From NCBI GenBank assembly GCA_963729215.1, contig CAVSND010000003.1, forward strand, positions 1-52,655: a DNA stretch of 52,655 nucleotides, in the 5' to 3' direction. The notes under the pieces were generated by a model. It had not been told where the DNA came from and made no database searches. It was given only the letters and a program-made list of their open reading frames with translations. The stretch is from CAVQJU01 sp963729215 (lineage in GTDB: Bacteria > Acidobacteriota > Vicinamibacteria > Vicinamibacterales > CAVVIG01). How positions within the stretch are numbered: position 1 is the stretch's first letter; each line of letters begins with the position of its first letter. The position numbers and the translations under genes were made by a program. This document shows positions 16,919 through 26,691 of the stretch, piece after piece.

Positions 16919-17341
16919 ATGATGAAAACAGTAACGACGCTCACATGTTGTCTCGCGGTTGCGGGCGCGGTTTCGCTCGCCGCCCAGTCGAGTGAAACGA
17001 CGACCAAAACGAAGATCGAAGTCGAGAGCGGCAAGTCCATGAAAGTCGCCGGCTGCGTGGAGAAGACCTCCGCAGGCGCGTTTGTCTTGACGCAGGTGAG
17101 CAACAAGGGGAACGCCCTGCATTCCTACACGCTCGTGTCGGACGATGAGGACTTTTCAAAGGTCGTCGGCCACCGGGTGCAGATCGAAGGCACCGCGGCC
17201 GATCGCGACCACGGCAAGGTGGAAATCAAGACCGAAACGAAGGTCGACGGCCCGGTCAAGGACACGCATTCCAAGACGGAAGGCAGCGGCCCCTACCTGG
17301 GCGTCAAACACATGAAGAAGATTTCGGGCACCTGCGCGTAA
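16919..17341 (+). CDS. secreted hypothetical protein, OB-fold-like
   Basis: A 140-residue exported protein. The signal peptide TTLTCCLAVAGAVSLAAQS is followed by a small beta-rich domain (SMKVAGCVEKTSAGAFVLTQ, VVGHRVQIEGTAADRDHGKV) whose pattern resembles periplasmic OB-fold proteins. A charged linker and a final Cys close the sequence. Two Cys (in AGCVEK and GTCA) could form a disulfide. I cannot name a family. The ATG lies 7 nt after the predicted -10, so the mRNA is probably leaderless; the next codon is also ATG. Confidence 0.72.
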   Translation: MMKTVTTLTCCLAVAGAVSLAAQSSETTTKTKIEVESGKSMKVAGCVEKTSAGAFVLTQVSNKGNALHSYTLVSDDEDFSKVVGHRVQIEGTAADRDHGKVEIKTETKVDGPVKDTHSKTEGSGPYLGVKHMKKISGTCA

Positions 17342-17353
17342 TCGAGACGACGG

Positions 17354-17379
17354 CTGTTGGCGGCGCGGGCCGCCGACAG
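17354..17379. terminator. terminator-like hairpin between convergent genes
   Basis: CTGTTGGCGGC at 17354-17364 pairs with GCCGCCGACAG at 17369-17379 with one G-T wobble. It lies between the genes ending at 17341 and 17428. Confidence 0.6.
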
Positions 17380-17427
17380 TCCTAGCCCGCCAAGCCGGCG
17401 AGAGCGCCGTACCCGCTCACTCAACCA

Positions 17428-18947
17428 TCAATGCCGTATCTGTCGCGCGACGCGGCACCCGTCCTGCCACGCGAGGGCCGTAGCGTCCTGGACCTTCGCA
17501 GCCGCGTCAGGCGTCCGGAACAGGAGACCGCAATCGAGCGTCCGCCCCTGGGGTGTGAGGGCCTCGAAGAACATCCGGTCACCCGCAATTTCCACGACCA
17601 TGAAATGATGCGCCGAGGAGCCGGCTTCGTCGAAGGCGCTCTTGTGGAAGGCGTAGAGATCCCTGCCGCCGCCGCCAGACACGAAGTACCGAATCCCCTG
17701 TTGGCCGCGATCCGCTCGTAGAGGTGATCGTGACCGCTGAAGACCACGTCCACGCGATTGCGCACCAGCGCCGGCTCGAGCGCGGGTCGAATCACTCGGC
17801 TGGTCTGGGCCGCGTGGCTGCCTGACGAATAGAGCGGGTGATGAAAGAAGCTGATACGCCACTTCGTGCCCGTGTTGCCGAAGGCGCCGTCGAGCCAGGC
17901 GAGCTGGGCGCTGTCCGTTGAATGATTGCTGTTCAGGACCACGAACCGTGCGTTGCCCTCGGTAAACGCGTAATAAAGCCGATCGGTCATGTGAAACGGC
18001 TTGTAGTGCTGCTGGAGCTCCCGGTCATGATTCCCCAGCGCCGCATAGAACAGCACGCCACGCTCCAGCAGCCCTCGATAGGGCACCGCGAACTCACCCT
18101 GGTAGTCGTCGTCATACAGGTTGTCTCCCAGCATCAGCACGAAACTGAAGCGGCGAGCCGTGGTGAAGTAGCGGAGCATCGCATCTGCCACATCTCGCTG
18201 CGCCGCGTCGCCGCTGCCGCTGTCGCCGATCAGCGCGAAACTGGTCGACCCCGAGATGCCGGGAAGGGCGAAGAAAGGATCCGAGCGATCGCCAACCGCC
18301 GGCGGTGAAGGCGCCGGCATACGACCGGCAGGCGGCGGATCCGGAAATGCCCTGGGAATGAAGTCGACGATCGTCTCCGCGTCGACATCCCGCAGGACCA
18401 ACGTCTGGCCGCTGAACGCGAACTCCACTTGCTGCGGTAGTTCCGGCAGCATTTCGAGCAGAACGGGAGGCGGGCGTGGAACGTCCACCATCTGGTTGAC
18501 CGCGAGGGCCATCGAGCTGGCATTCAACCCCTCGTTCTGATCCTGCAATCCGTCCCGGATCAGGTCAGCCTTCGGTCCCACAAACGCTGCGGCCAACTGC
18601 ATTCGAATCTTGTCCGCCACCGGCGCCGACAGGACATCGCCCTGCCGCGCACCGGGTCTCACCTTGGTTTGAATCGCTTCCGCCAAGGTTCGCTGGCGCA
18701 GGCGGACGGCTTCGTCTGCCCCGTCCGCTGTCGCCTGGCCTGGCAGGGCGTCGCTTTTCGCGGCCGCGTCCTTCCGAAACGGCTGTGTCTGGTCGACGTA
18801 CGTCTTGAGGGCCGTGCGGAATGCTTCGAATTCCGGCGATTGCACCGCCGGGACCGCGGTGGACGGCATGTGCGATGCGCAGGACGTCCATCCAGACCCC
18901 AAACCGACCGTGAGTGCGAGCATGATCCCGCGTGTGTGACTATTCAT
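17428..18947 (-). CDS. exported calcineurin-like metallophosphatase, one frameshift
   Basis: About 506 residues. An N-terminal export signal (GIMLALTVGLGSGWTSCASH, possibly a lipoprotein) is followed by a roughly 220-residue helical and Pro-rich domain that I do not recognise. The metallophosphatase domain then shows GDSGSGD, MLGDNLYDD, ALGNHDREL, FHHPLYSSGS and VVFSGHDHLYERI, the standard di-metal ligand set. After an indel near 17705 the C-terminus continues YFVSGGGGRDLYAFHKSA to the stop at 17428. The domain order resembles purple-acid-phosphatase-like exported enzymes. Its start is divergent from the YXWGXW gene, but the dyad at 19027 has no good -10 on this side. Confidence 0.87.
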
Positions 18948-19026
18948 GGCACAGCGATTCTTGTCCTCGGGCGTCTCGGCCCGTGCCCTGTTTTGAACAG
19001 ACAACGGTTCGAATGAGGACGGCTCG

Positions 19027-19042
19027 TGTGCAATAGGAAACA
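19027..19042 (+). promoter_or_regulatory. Crp/Fnr-type operator before the YXWGXW gene
   Basis: The site is TGTGCAATAGGAAACA, extended by CAC into a GTGTG/CACAC palindrome. TAAGGT (19065-19070) begins 23 nt later, and ATG 19077 follows after 6 nt. Confidence 0.67.
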
Positions 19043-19076
19043 CACGCCGGCTGACCAGGTGCCCTAAGGTTGAGTC

Positions 19077-19472
19077 ATGAAACGACTGCTTCAGACACTC
19101 GCTATCTCCGCATCACTCCTCGTCCCCGCCTCGGCGGTCCAGGCGCAGGTTTCCTTCGGCATTCAGATCGGCGCACCACCCGCACCGCGCGCGTACCACG
19201 TCGCACCCCGGCCTGGCCCAGACTATGGGTGGGTTGAGGGTTACTGGTATCCGCAGGGTTCGCATTACAAGTGGCACGACGGCTACTGGACGCGCCCGCC
19301 GTATAGCGGCGCGTACTGGGTCGAGCCCTACCATGTCGGCGGACACTACTACCCCGGTCGCTGGGAGGACGGTCGCAGCAACTTGTCCCATGACCATCGC
19401 TGGGACAAGAACAAACAGCGGGACGAACATCACAATCCTCCGTCCAACGGGCACTACGACGACCACCGCTAG
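19077..19472 (+). CDS. exported YXWGXW-repeat protein
   Basis: A 131-residue protein. A signal peptide (TLAISASLLVPASAVQAQ) precedes tandem aromatic repeats (YGWVEGYWYPQG, YKWHDGYWTRPP, YWVEPYHVGGHYYPGRWED) and a His/Asp/Asn-rich hydrophilic tail. The repeats match the YXWGXW family of diderm envelope proteins, whose function is unknown. The ATG is 6 nt from the -10 hexamer and lacks an upstream Shine-Dalgarno, so translation is probably leaderless. Confidence 0.85.
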   Translation: MKRLLQTLAISASLLVPASAVQAQVSFGIQIGAPPAPRAYHVAPRPGPDYGWVEGYWYPQGSHYKWHDGYWTRPPYSGAYWVEPYHVGGHYYPGRWEDGRSNLSHDHRWDKNKQRDEHHNPPSNGHYDDHR

Positions 19473-19627
19473 GCGCGAGGACCGACGGGCGCATACCCCG
19501 GAGTAGGAGCGCTGACGTCGGGAGATGCATTGATGCACAGAGGGAGCACTGCTCCTTCTGTGTCGCTTTCCCGCCGGCGTGCTCGTGTTGCGAAGATCCG
19601 ACGCGTGAGGCATCCTCGTAGCCTCAA

Positions 19628-20405
19628 ATGTCCTACCAACCTGACTTGTATGATGTCGTCACACCTCCCGCTGTGCAGGGAGATGTCGACTGGTACCGCG
19701 ATAAGGCTCAGAGTTCGGGAGGGCCGGTGCTCGAACTTGGCGCTGGCACCGGACGGATCACGCTCGCCATCGCGGCGGCCGGCATCGCGATCCACGCCCT
19801 CGATTCCGACGACGCGATGCTCGAGCGACTTCGATTGAAGCTGGAGTCGGCTCCTGCCGACGCCCGGGCTCGCACCACCGTGGTGGCGGGCGACATGCGT
19901 CACTTTCGATCTCGCGGAACGATTCGCGCTGATCATTTGCCCGTATCGGGCGTTCCTGCACAATGTGACGGAGGCGGACCGGGTCGCCTGCCTGGCAAGG
20001 GTGCGGCGGCACCTCCGTCCGTCGGGTCGATTCGCCTTCAACGTGTTCCACCCGTCGCTCGGCTTTATGGCGCAACATGCCGGAGCGCTCGCCGGCGTAT
20101 GGCGGTGGACCGGCACGTCTTCCCTGCCGTCGGGTGGCTGGGTCGTACAGTCAGAGGCGAATCGGTACGACACGGTCGTCCAGGTCGTCCACTCGCTGCA
20201 TCGCTACGATGTCTTCGGAGCGTCAGGCGCGCTCGAACGAACGGCTATGCTTCGATTGCAATTGGCTTACCTCTATCCATCGGATATTCGACGATTGCTC
20301 GAATCCGCCGGGTTCAAGGCGATGACCATCAAGGGTGGTTTCGACGGTCGAGAGTTCGCCCATGAGGGCCAGGAACTGGTCGTTGAGGCGCTCCGGGATG
20401 CCTGA
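19628..20405 (+). CDS. SAM-dependent methyltransferase, one frameshift
   Basis: About 259 residues. Class I methyltransferase motif I is VLELGAGTGRITLAIAAAG, with motif II acidic residues in IHALDSDDAMLERL and motif III in TVVAGDMRHF. After an indel near 19910 the frame resumes ALIICPYRAFLHN, then RPSGRFAFNVFHP and VQSEANRYDTVVQVVHSLHR to the end. The N-terminus MSYQPDLYDVVTPP fits a family of small-molecule or ubiquinone-type methyltransferases, but the substrate is unknown. It stands alone; the 155 bp upstream show no dyad of the operator type. Confidence 0.85.
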
Positions 20406-20505
20406 AGCCAGACGTCGACTACTCGTCAGATGAAGCTGGCCATCGTCGCGTATCCGAGGCTCGATGAGGAGACCGCGTGGACGAACACGTCGCGCCTGAC
20501 TGTTT

Positions 20506-21235
20506 TCAGGCGGCCGAGGTCGCGCGTCCGCTCACCGGCGGTTCGTGGGCGCCCTCCAGGACCGACTTGTAGGCGAGGCCTGCGATTGCGGCGCCAATCA
20601 CCGGAGCAAGCCAGAACAGCCAGAGCTGCTGAAGGGCCCAGCCTCCGACGAACAGCGCGGTTGCGGTGCTGCGCGCCGGATTGACCGAAGTGTTCGTCAC
20701 CGGAATGCTGATCAGATGGATCAGCGTGAGCGCGAGGCCGATGGCGAGGCCTGCGAATCCTCCGGGAGCACGTTTGTGAGTCGTGCCGAGAATCACGATC
20801 AAGAACATGAACGTCATGACGACTTCGCACACGAGGGCCGCCGCCAACGAATACCCGCCCGGTGAATGGACGCCGTATCCGTTGGAGGCGAACCCGCCGG
20901 CGAGGCTGAAATCCGCGCGGCCGCTTGCGATGAAGTACAGGACACCAGCGCCGACGACGCCACCGAGGACCTGCGCCAGGATGTAAGGCAACAACTGGGC
21001 GGCCGGAAAGCGGCCGCCTGCCCACAGGCCAACGGAGACGGCGGGGTTGAAGTGACCGCCCGAGATCGGGCCAAGCGCGTACGCCCCTGACAGCACCGTG
21101 AGACCGAACGCCAGTGAGACCCCAAGCAGTCCAATCCCGACGTCTGGAAACGCTGGCCGCAAGAACCGCGCTGCCGCAGCCTCCGAGAACGAGCCAGAAG
21201 GTCCCCATCGACTCTGCAGCGAGCTTAGAGAACAA
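20506..21235 (-). CDS. aqpZ: aquaporin Z-type water channel, one frameshift
   Basis: About 243 residues with six membrane helices and both half-helix signatures, GGHFNPAVSVGLWAGG and TNTSVNPARSTATALFVGG. The selectivity-filter region with His (LTLIHLISIPV) and the Arg after the second NPA fit a water-selective channel. TTG at 21235 is the start, with AAAGGAG at good distance, giving LFSKLAAESMGTFWLVLGG. An indel near 21150 separates this N-terminus from AFPDVGIGLLGVSLAFGLTV. The 286 bp between this gene and the AI-2E transporter hold no gene I can support. Confidence 0.92.
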
Positions 21236-21521
21236 GGCGCACTCCTTTGCCGGACGGAACAATCTCAAGGTGTCCCGTGTCCAGATGTTGGTGCTTCCAG
21301 GCGCGGCCGCCCGGCGCGCCCGCTCTGGTTTTGGCGTAGCGATGGACTAAGCTGCAGGCCGCGTGCCAGCGAACACCGGCCTTATTCATTGAGGATTTCC
21401 GCGATGCCGTTCGTCGGCGCGCCAGGCTTGCGGCTTCGTCCCTCCGACGTCGCGGAGGGCATCCGGAATGCCGTGGCGACTGAGGAGCCTGGCCTTGAGG
21501 AAGTCGGTTGCTAACCCGCTG

Positions 21522-22527
21522 TTACCGGGGAGAGCCGGCGGAATCCGCGTCGCGAAACATCTGCAGCAGGCTGCCGGTGGTCACCAGGATCACGGGACCG
21601 ACAACGAGGCCGATGAATCCGAACGCGGCCACGCCGCCGAGCAGCCCGAAGAAGATCACCAGGGTGCTCGTCTGCGCCTTTGCCGCTCAGCAGGAAGGGC
21701 CGGAGCACGTTGTCGACCATGCTGATACCGAGGACGCCGACGATCAGCATGACGAGCCCGCGGCCTACCTCACCCGACAACAGCAGCCACATCGCGGCGG
21801 GCACCCACACGAGCGCGGAGCCCACCACCGGAAGAAGCGCGGCAACTGCGATCACCACCGCCCACAGCACCGGGGCACCCAGCCCGAGGAGCCAGAATGC
21901 GACCCCTCCGATAGCCCCTTGTGCCGCGGCGACGGTAAGGCCCGCGCCGACACTGGCAATGACAAGGTCGCGCGTGTCGTCCATCAGCCGCTGGTTCTGC
22001 TGAGCGGAGAACGGCAACCACTCGCGAAGCTGGCGGCTCATGGTCTCGCCGTCGCGCAGCATGAAGAACAACGCGAACAGCATCGTCACAAGACTGCCCA
22101 GCACGCCCGTGAAGCCGGCGACCGCCCCGCCGGCCCGCGGCGCGACGAAGCTGATCGCCCGGCTCAGGCCTGCGCTCAGGAGCTCGGCCGGATCGTCTGG
22201 CAGCGCCATAGGGCTCCTGAGCCTGACGGCTTGCCACAGGCGTTCGATCTGATCCGGGGCCTTTCGTGAGGTCTCCTGAAGGTAGCTGGTGAGTTGCGGC
22301 ACCTCGCGCGCCGCTGCCGAGATCAGCATCACCGCCGGCGCGATGACAATCACGCCGGCGACGAGCGTCGTCACCAGGGCGGCAGGGCCGGGCCGCAGCT
22401 TCCTCGCCAGCGCCCTCTGCCATCCGTGAAAGAGAATCCCGAAGATCACCGCCCAGATCAACGGGGCGAGAAACGGACTGAGCACCAGGAATGTGAGGTA
22501 CGCGGCCGCCAGAACGATTGCGTACAT
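21522..22527 (-). CDS. AI-2E-family transporter, one frameshift
   Basis: About 335 residues with roughly eight membrane helices in the family layout: two N-terminal helices (YAIVLAAAYLTFLVLSPF), a long soluble segment (QLTSYLQETSRKAPDQIERL), then FALFFMLRDGETMSRQLREW and GVAFWLLGLGAPVLWAVVIA. An indel near 21680 shifts the end, which then reads TSTLVIFFGLLGGVAAFGFI and GLVVGPVILVTTGSLLQMF. Members export autoinducer-2 or act as Na+/H+ antiporters; sequence alone does not decide. Confidence 0.9.
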
Positions 22528-22627
22528 CGCGGGCGACCGTTGAAGTCGTGGCTGTGGTCAGGACATTGAAGGTGTCCGCACTATAGTTCCACGAGGCATG
22601 CGCGCGCGACATCTGCGTGTAAGTGTG

Positions 22628-22653
22628 GTCAGGAGGACTCGAACCCGCCTGAC
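22628..22653. repeat. hairpin resembling a tRNA T-arm
   Basis: GTCAGGAGG at 22628 pairs with CCGCCTGAC ending at 22653 with one mismatch. On the minus strand the loop reads GGGTTCGAGTCCTCC followed by TGACCA, which looks like the 3' end of a tRNA. No matching 5' portion is present, so it is either a tRNA-end fragment or a chance hairpin terminator. The rest of the 240-bp gap before the glycosyltransferase shows nothing else. Confidence 0.4.
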
Positions 22654-22766
22654 AATCCGCGCAGGAAGGTGTTACATTACTCGCGCTGTCAGCGGCCGAC
22701 ACGCCGAGCCACCGCGATACGACTACTGCCCGTCTTTCAGATGACCATCTATGACACCGCCGTCTC

Positions 22767-24217
22767 ATGCTGCGGTCGCATCCCCGCCCGGTGCGGCGGA
22801 CCAGGCAGCTGAGACTCTCCGTAATCGTCCCCGTCTTCAACGAGCGGCACCTCGTCGAAGCAAGCCTTCGGCGGCTTATTGCCGTTCGCGCGCCGTCCAT
22901 CTCGTCACTGGAAATCATCGTTGTCGACGACGCCAGCACGGACGGGAGCGGCGAGGTTCTGAAACGACTTCGGGAGGAAGTTCCGGACATCACCCTGTTG
23001 CGGCATGAAACGAACCAAGGGGAAAGGCGCCGCGATACGGACCGGCCTGGCCCACGCCACCGGCGACGTGATTGTCTTTCACGACTCCGACCTCGAGTAC
23101 GACCCGCAGGACCTGCCCGAGGTGATGCGGCCCTTCATCGAGGCCGGAGCCGATGCCGTGTACGGCTCCCGGTACATGGTGGCCAAGTACCGCCGGGCCC
23201 TGGGTTTTCGCCACTCGCTGGTCAACCGCCTGCTGTCTTTTCTGACGAGCTGTTTCACGGATCTGAACCTCACCGACGTCGAAACCTGCTACAAGGCCGT
23301 CCGCGCCGACACTGCTCAAATCCATCCCCATCCGCAGCAATGATTTTCGGATCGAGATCGAGCTGACACTCAAGCTGGCCAAGCGGCACGCGCACATCTT
23401 CGAGGTTCCGATTCGGTACATGCCGCGCTCGATGCGTGAAGGCAAGAAGATTCGGCCGCTGGACGGGCTCAAGGCCCTCGGCGCGCTGCTCAAGTACAGC
23501 GCGCTCGACGACATCTACAGCGAGGACGATTACGGATCGCACATCCTCCATCAGCTCGAACGAACCAGGCGATTCAACCTCTGGATGGGCGATACCCTTC
23601 GCCCGTTCGTTCGCGATCGGGTTCTGGAAATCGGATCGGGCATCGGAAATCTGACCGAGCAGTTCATCCCGCGAGAACTCTACGTGGCTTCGGACCTCAA
23701 CCCGAACTACCTGGGGTATCTGCGCGGGTACGCCAGCGGGAAGCCGTACCTCGAAGTGCGCGACATCGATGTGACCCGCGAGCGGGACTTCGTTTCTCTC
23801 GGGGGGCGGTTCGACACGGTCATCATCGTCAATGTCCTCGAGCATGTGGCTGACCCTGCCCTCGCGCTGGCCAACATTCACCGCTCGCTCGCGCCAGGCG
23901 GACGAGTCATCGTCCTCGTTCCCCAGCACCCCTGGCTCTTCGGCACATTGGACGAGGCCCTCGAACACCGGGAGCGATACACTCGGCAAAGCCTGACGAA
24001 ACAGCTCGTGGATGCCAACTTCGTCGTCGAGGAACTGGTCGATTTCAACCGGACATCTGTTCCGGCGTGGTGGTTCAACGGGATCGTCATGAAACGCCGG
24101 GTGTTTTCGCGCTTCCAGCTGAAAACGTTCGATACGGCGATCCCGGCGGTCAGGAGGCTCGACCGCCTCTGGCCATGGTCGGGACAGAGCCTGATAGCCG
24201 TCGCCCGGCGCCTTTGA
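22767..24217 (+). CDS. GT2 glycosyltransferase-methyltransferase fusion, two frameshifts
   Basis: About 483 residues. The N-terminal half is a DPM1-like GT-A glycosyltransferase: LSVIVPVFNERHLVEASLRR, IIVVDDASTDGSGEVL, the DxD-type HDSDLEYDPQDLPEV, then YGSRYM. The C-terminal half is a class I methyltransferase: VLEIGSGIGNLTEQFIP, YVASDLNPNYLGYL, FDTVIIVNVLEHVADP, LAPGGRVIVLVPQHPWL. Indels lie near 23020 and 23310. ATG 22751 is an alternative start if a further indel exists. Such fusions are known; they attach a sugar to a polyprenyl carrier and probably methylate a related product. It heads a cluster of GT-C proteins. Confidence 0.88.
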
Positions 24218-24227
24218 CCCGCGTCGC

Positions 24228-25967
24228 TCATCTTGGCGGTGCCGCCGCCGGAAGCACCTCAAACAAGTAGTCGTCGTCGCGCTGCGCGAGGAGGTGGAAC
24301 TCCCCACCTGATACGGCTTGCGACGTCAGACCGAGTCCGTTCCCGAGCCGGCGTCCGTGGAATACGACGTACCGGACACCAACGGTCCTCATCGTCTCGG
24401 CGGAAGAAGCCGACGGAAAGGTGGACAGCCGATTCATCAGGTCACGAAATCCGGCGGGCGCCGACCGCGAGTAGCCGTTCGCAATTGGATGCCAGTGAGC
24501 AGTCGAGTAGTACTGATAGTCGGCTTCCTGGAACCACGCCGCTGTGTCGGAGTAGTCCGGCAGCGACACCACCGCGCCCGGAGGAAGCGTCGCAAGCGCC
24601 TTGTAGACGGCTGGGACTGGGAACGGCGGTGGGATACCGGCCGGAAAGTTCACCACGTAGAATTCGCACAGCAGTCACGGGAACCGCCGCGATTGTCAGC
24701 GCAGTACCCGAAACGGCCGAAACGTGCGCGCATCGCTGCACACCCCGCGGCGGCTAGGACAGCCAGTGCGAGCGTCAGCAATTCGGTGAACCGCGCGGGA
24801 GCCCTGAAGAGATCGATGCCCGGCACCCTCATGAGGAGGCCGTAGGGGGTCCATCCCCAGGCACCCGTCGCGACTTCACGAGATGAGGCACCGACCGCAA
24901 AGGCAAGCGCCACGAGCCCAAGGACGAAGAAAGAACTGCACGCGCCGTTGGAACGGAGTCTTGCCGCGCAGCGAAACAGCCGCGCCCAGGGCAGCGAGCA
25001 TGACCGTGATCCAGCCCAGGTATACCGTCGATTCCCCCCAAATCCATCGGGGCCCCTTGATGCCATGGGCGATCATCCACTGGCCCATGAACGTGTTCTC
25101 CGGGGGGATGAAGAACCCGGCAAAGTCAGCGGCGTCGCCGGCGGTCGCGGCCGGAGTGGCGCTCGCGAGCACGTCGTAGTGGCGGGCAAACGGCCAGACC
25201 ACGGCCAACGCGACCACAGCCCCCACAGCCGACCGAAGTGCAAGCCGCGCGAGCCAGCGTTGTGTCGGCTCTTCTCGCCATGCATCAAGAAAAGGTCGCC
25301 AGGGCCGCTCGATGCCAACCCTCTCGATGAGGACGAGCCATGCCACGAAAAGTACGTCCGCCACGGCGAGCAGGACGGCCTGATACCAGGACCCGAGCGC
25401 CTGAAGGACGACGATAACCCCAAGCGCCGAGAGCCGGCGCCAGCTCGGAAGCGCGACGTACCGCTCCATGGCGATCAACGACAGCGGAATCCCGAAGCTC
25501 CAGATCATGTGCAGGTGACCGTGGCCCTGGTGCATCCTGTAGAAGCAGAAAGCAAACGCGAGCCCTCCGACCGTCGCCGCCAGATGGTCGCGCACGCATC
25601 GCCACGACAGCCAATGAGCAGCCACGGCCGCCAGGAAAAACGACAAAAGCCACACGACGTTGTAGGCGAGCACAGGGTTTCGTGTCACCGCGTACACCGG
25701 CAGGGTGAACAGGCTGATCCCGAACATGTGTTCGGTATAGGCCAGCGCGTTCCGGGCCGGGAAGAAGATGTTGGCATCGAACAGCGCCGGCACCCGATCG
25801 AGCAGCGCATGGTTATCCCAGGCGAGCAGCCAGATGACCAGCCGCGCGTCCCCGCCGTAGCTGGCGGACGCGGGGTGCGCGAAATTGAAGATCGGCGCGA
25901 GCATGATCCGGCATGTCAGCAGATATACGGCGGCGAGGCCGAACGCGCGCGCGATTCGCAGTCTCAT
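24228..25967 (-). CDS. GT-C-fold membrane glycosyltransferase-like protein, two frameshifts
   Basis: About 579 residues with about ten or more membrane helices (LAAVYLLTCRIMLAPIFNFA, NVVWLLSFFLAAVAAHWL) and a C-terminal soluble domain (VYKALATLPPGAVVSLPDYS, VGVRYVVFHGRRLGNGLG). The first periplasmic loop has GGDARLVIWLLAWDNHAL, where an Asp pair occupies the position of GT-C catalytic acids. Indels lie near 24880 and 24655. It shares the FGVWTG/GVRYVVFH-type architecture with the three larger GT-C genes that follow. Such enzymes transfer sugars from polyprenyl-phosphate donors in the periplasm. Confidence 0.75.
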
Positions 25968-26061
25968 GCGGTCATGTTCCGAATTCGAGCCGGCCTATTC
26001 TATGTCCTGGCGCGCGGGTTGATTGGACGGCATGCTCTGCTTACCATGGCACAATAGGGTG

Positions 26062-26691
26062 ATGCCCGGACTCGCTGACTGGTCTTCGGTCGCCGCATCT
26101 GCCCATGCCGACGAGTTGCGCGAGCACATCCTCACCGGCTTCAGGGACGGCAAACCGTTCACGCCCTACCGCCCGACGCTGGAGCTGCCAGCCTCTCTCG
26201 ATCGCGTGCTGGATTTCGGGTGCGGGATCGGCCGCAATTTTCCGTATCTGACCACCGTCGCGCGGCGAGTCGCGGGATTCGACATTCCCCCCATGGTGGC
26301 GCGCTGCAGAGACCTGTCGCCGGTACAAATCGATCGGCTGGACGATGATTGGACGACACTCCGGCAGGAGCGGTTCGATCTCGTCTTCGCCGCACTGGTG
26401 CTGCAACACGTCGAGACCGGCGCGTGCCGTGCATACCTCGCCGACTTCGCGACCATGGCGCCGCTCGTGTATCTGCTGACCAGGACCGACAGCGACTTCG
26501 GCAGGAACGTGCTCGATCTTGTTGCCGAGGGCGAACACTTCACGGCCGGACGATGCGTCGAGGTCGACCACGATCCGCAGACGCATCAACTGAGGATTCT
26601 CGGAGAGGCCTCATTCGAGGACGCTCGCGCGCGCGGCGGATCGCACCACTACGAAGTGATGCTGCAGTCGCGTGTTCAGGGCACTCTGTAG
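26062..26691 (+). CDS. class I SAM-dependent methyltransferase
   Basis: A 209-residue methyltransferase with motif I VLDFGCGIGRNFPYL, motif II VAGFDIPPMVARC and motif IV RFDLVFAALVLQHVET. ATG 26062 is the first start of this frame after GTGATG; its 3' end overlaps the convergent GT-C gene by 16 bp. It sits inside the glycosylation cluster, so it may methylate a sugar or a polyprenyl-linked intermediate. The substrate cannot be told from sequence. Confidence 0.85.
   Translation: MPGLADWSSVAASAHADELREHILTGFRDGKPFTPYRPTLELPASLDRVLDFGCGIGRNFPYLTTVARRVAGFDIPPMVARCRDLSPVQIDRLDDDWTTLRQERFDLVFAALVLQHVETGACRAYLADFATMAPLVYLLTRTDSDFGRNVLDLVAEGEHFTAGRCVEVDHDPQTHQLRILGEASFEDARARGGSHHYEVMLQSRVQGTL

Noticed and set aside
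18947..19027. Leftward promoter from the 19027 dyad to the metallophosphatase gene
   Set aside because: At 22-23 nt on that side there is only TTGTCT, with no TA-containing -10 hexamer.
8437..19042. Reading the GGAACA-like right half-sites as ECF sigma -35 elements
   Set aside because: The distance from GAACA to the -10-like hexamer is 21-22 nt, too long for the 15-17 nt of ECF promoters, and the left half TGTGC is equally conserved, which fits a dimeric activator better.
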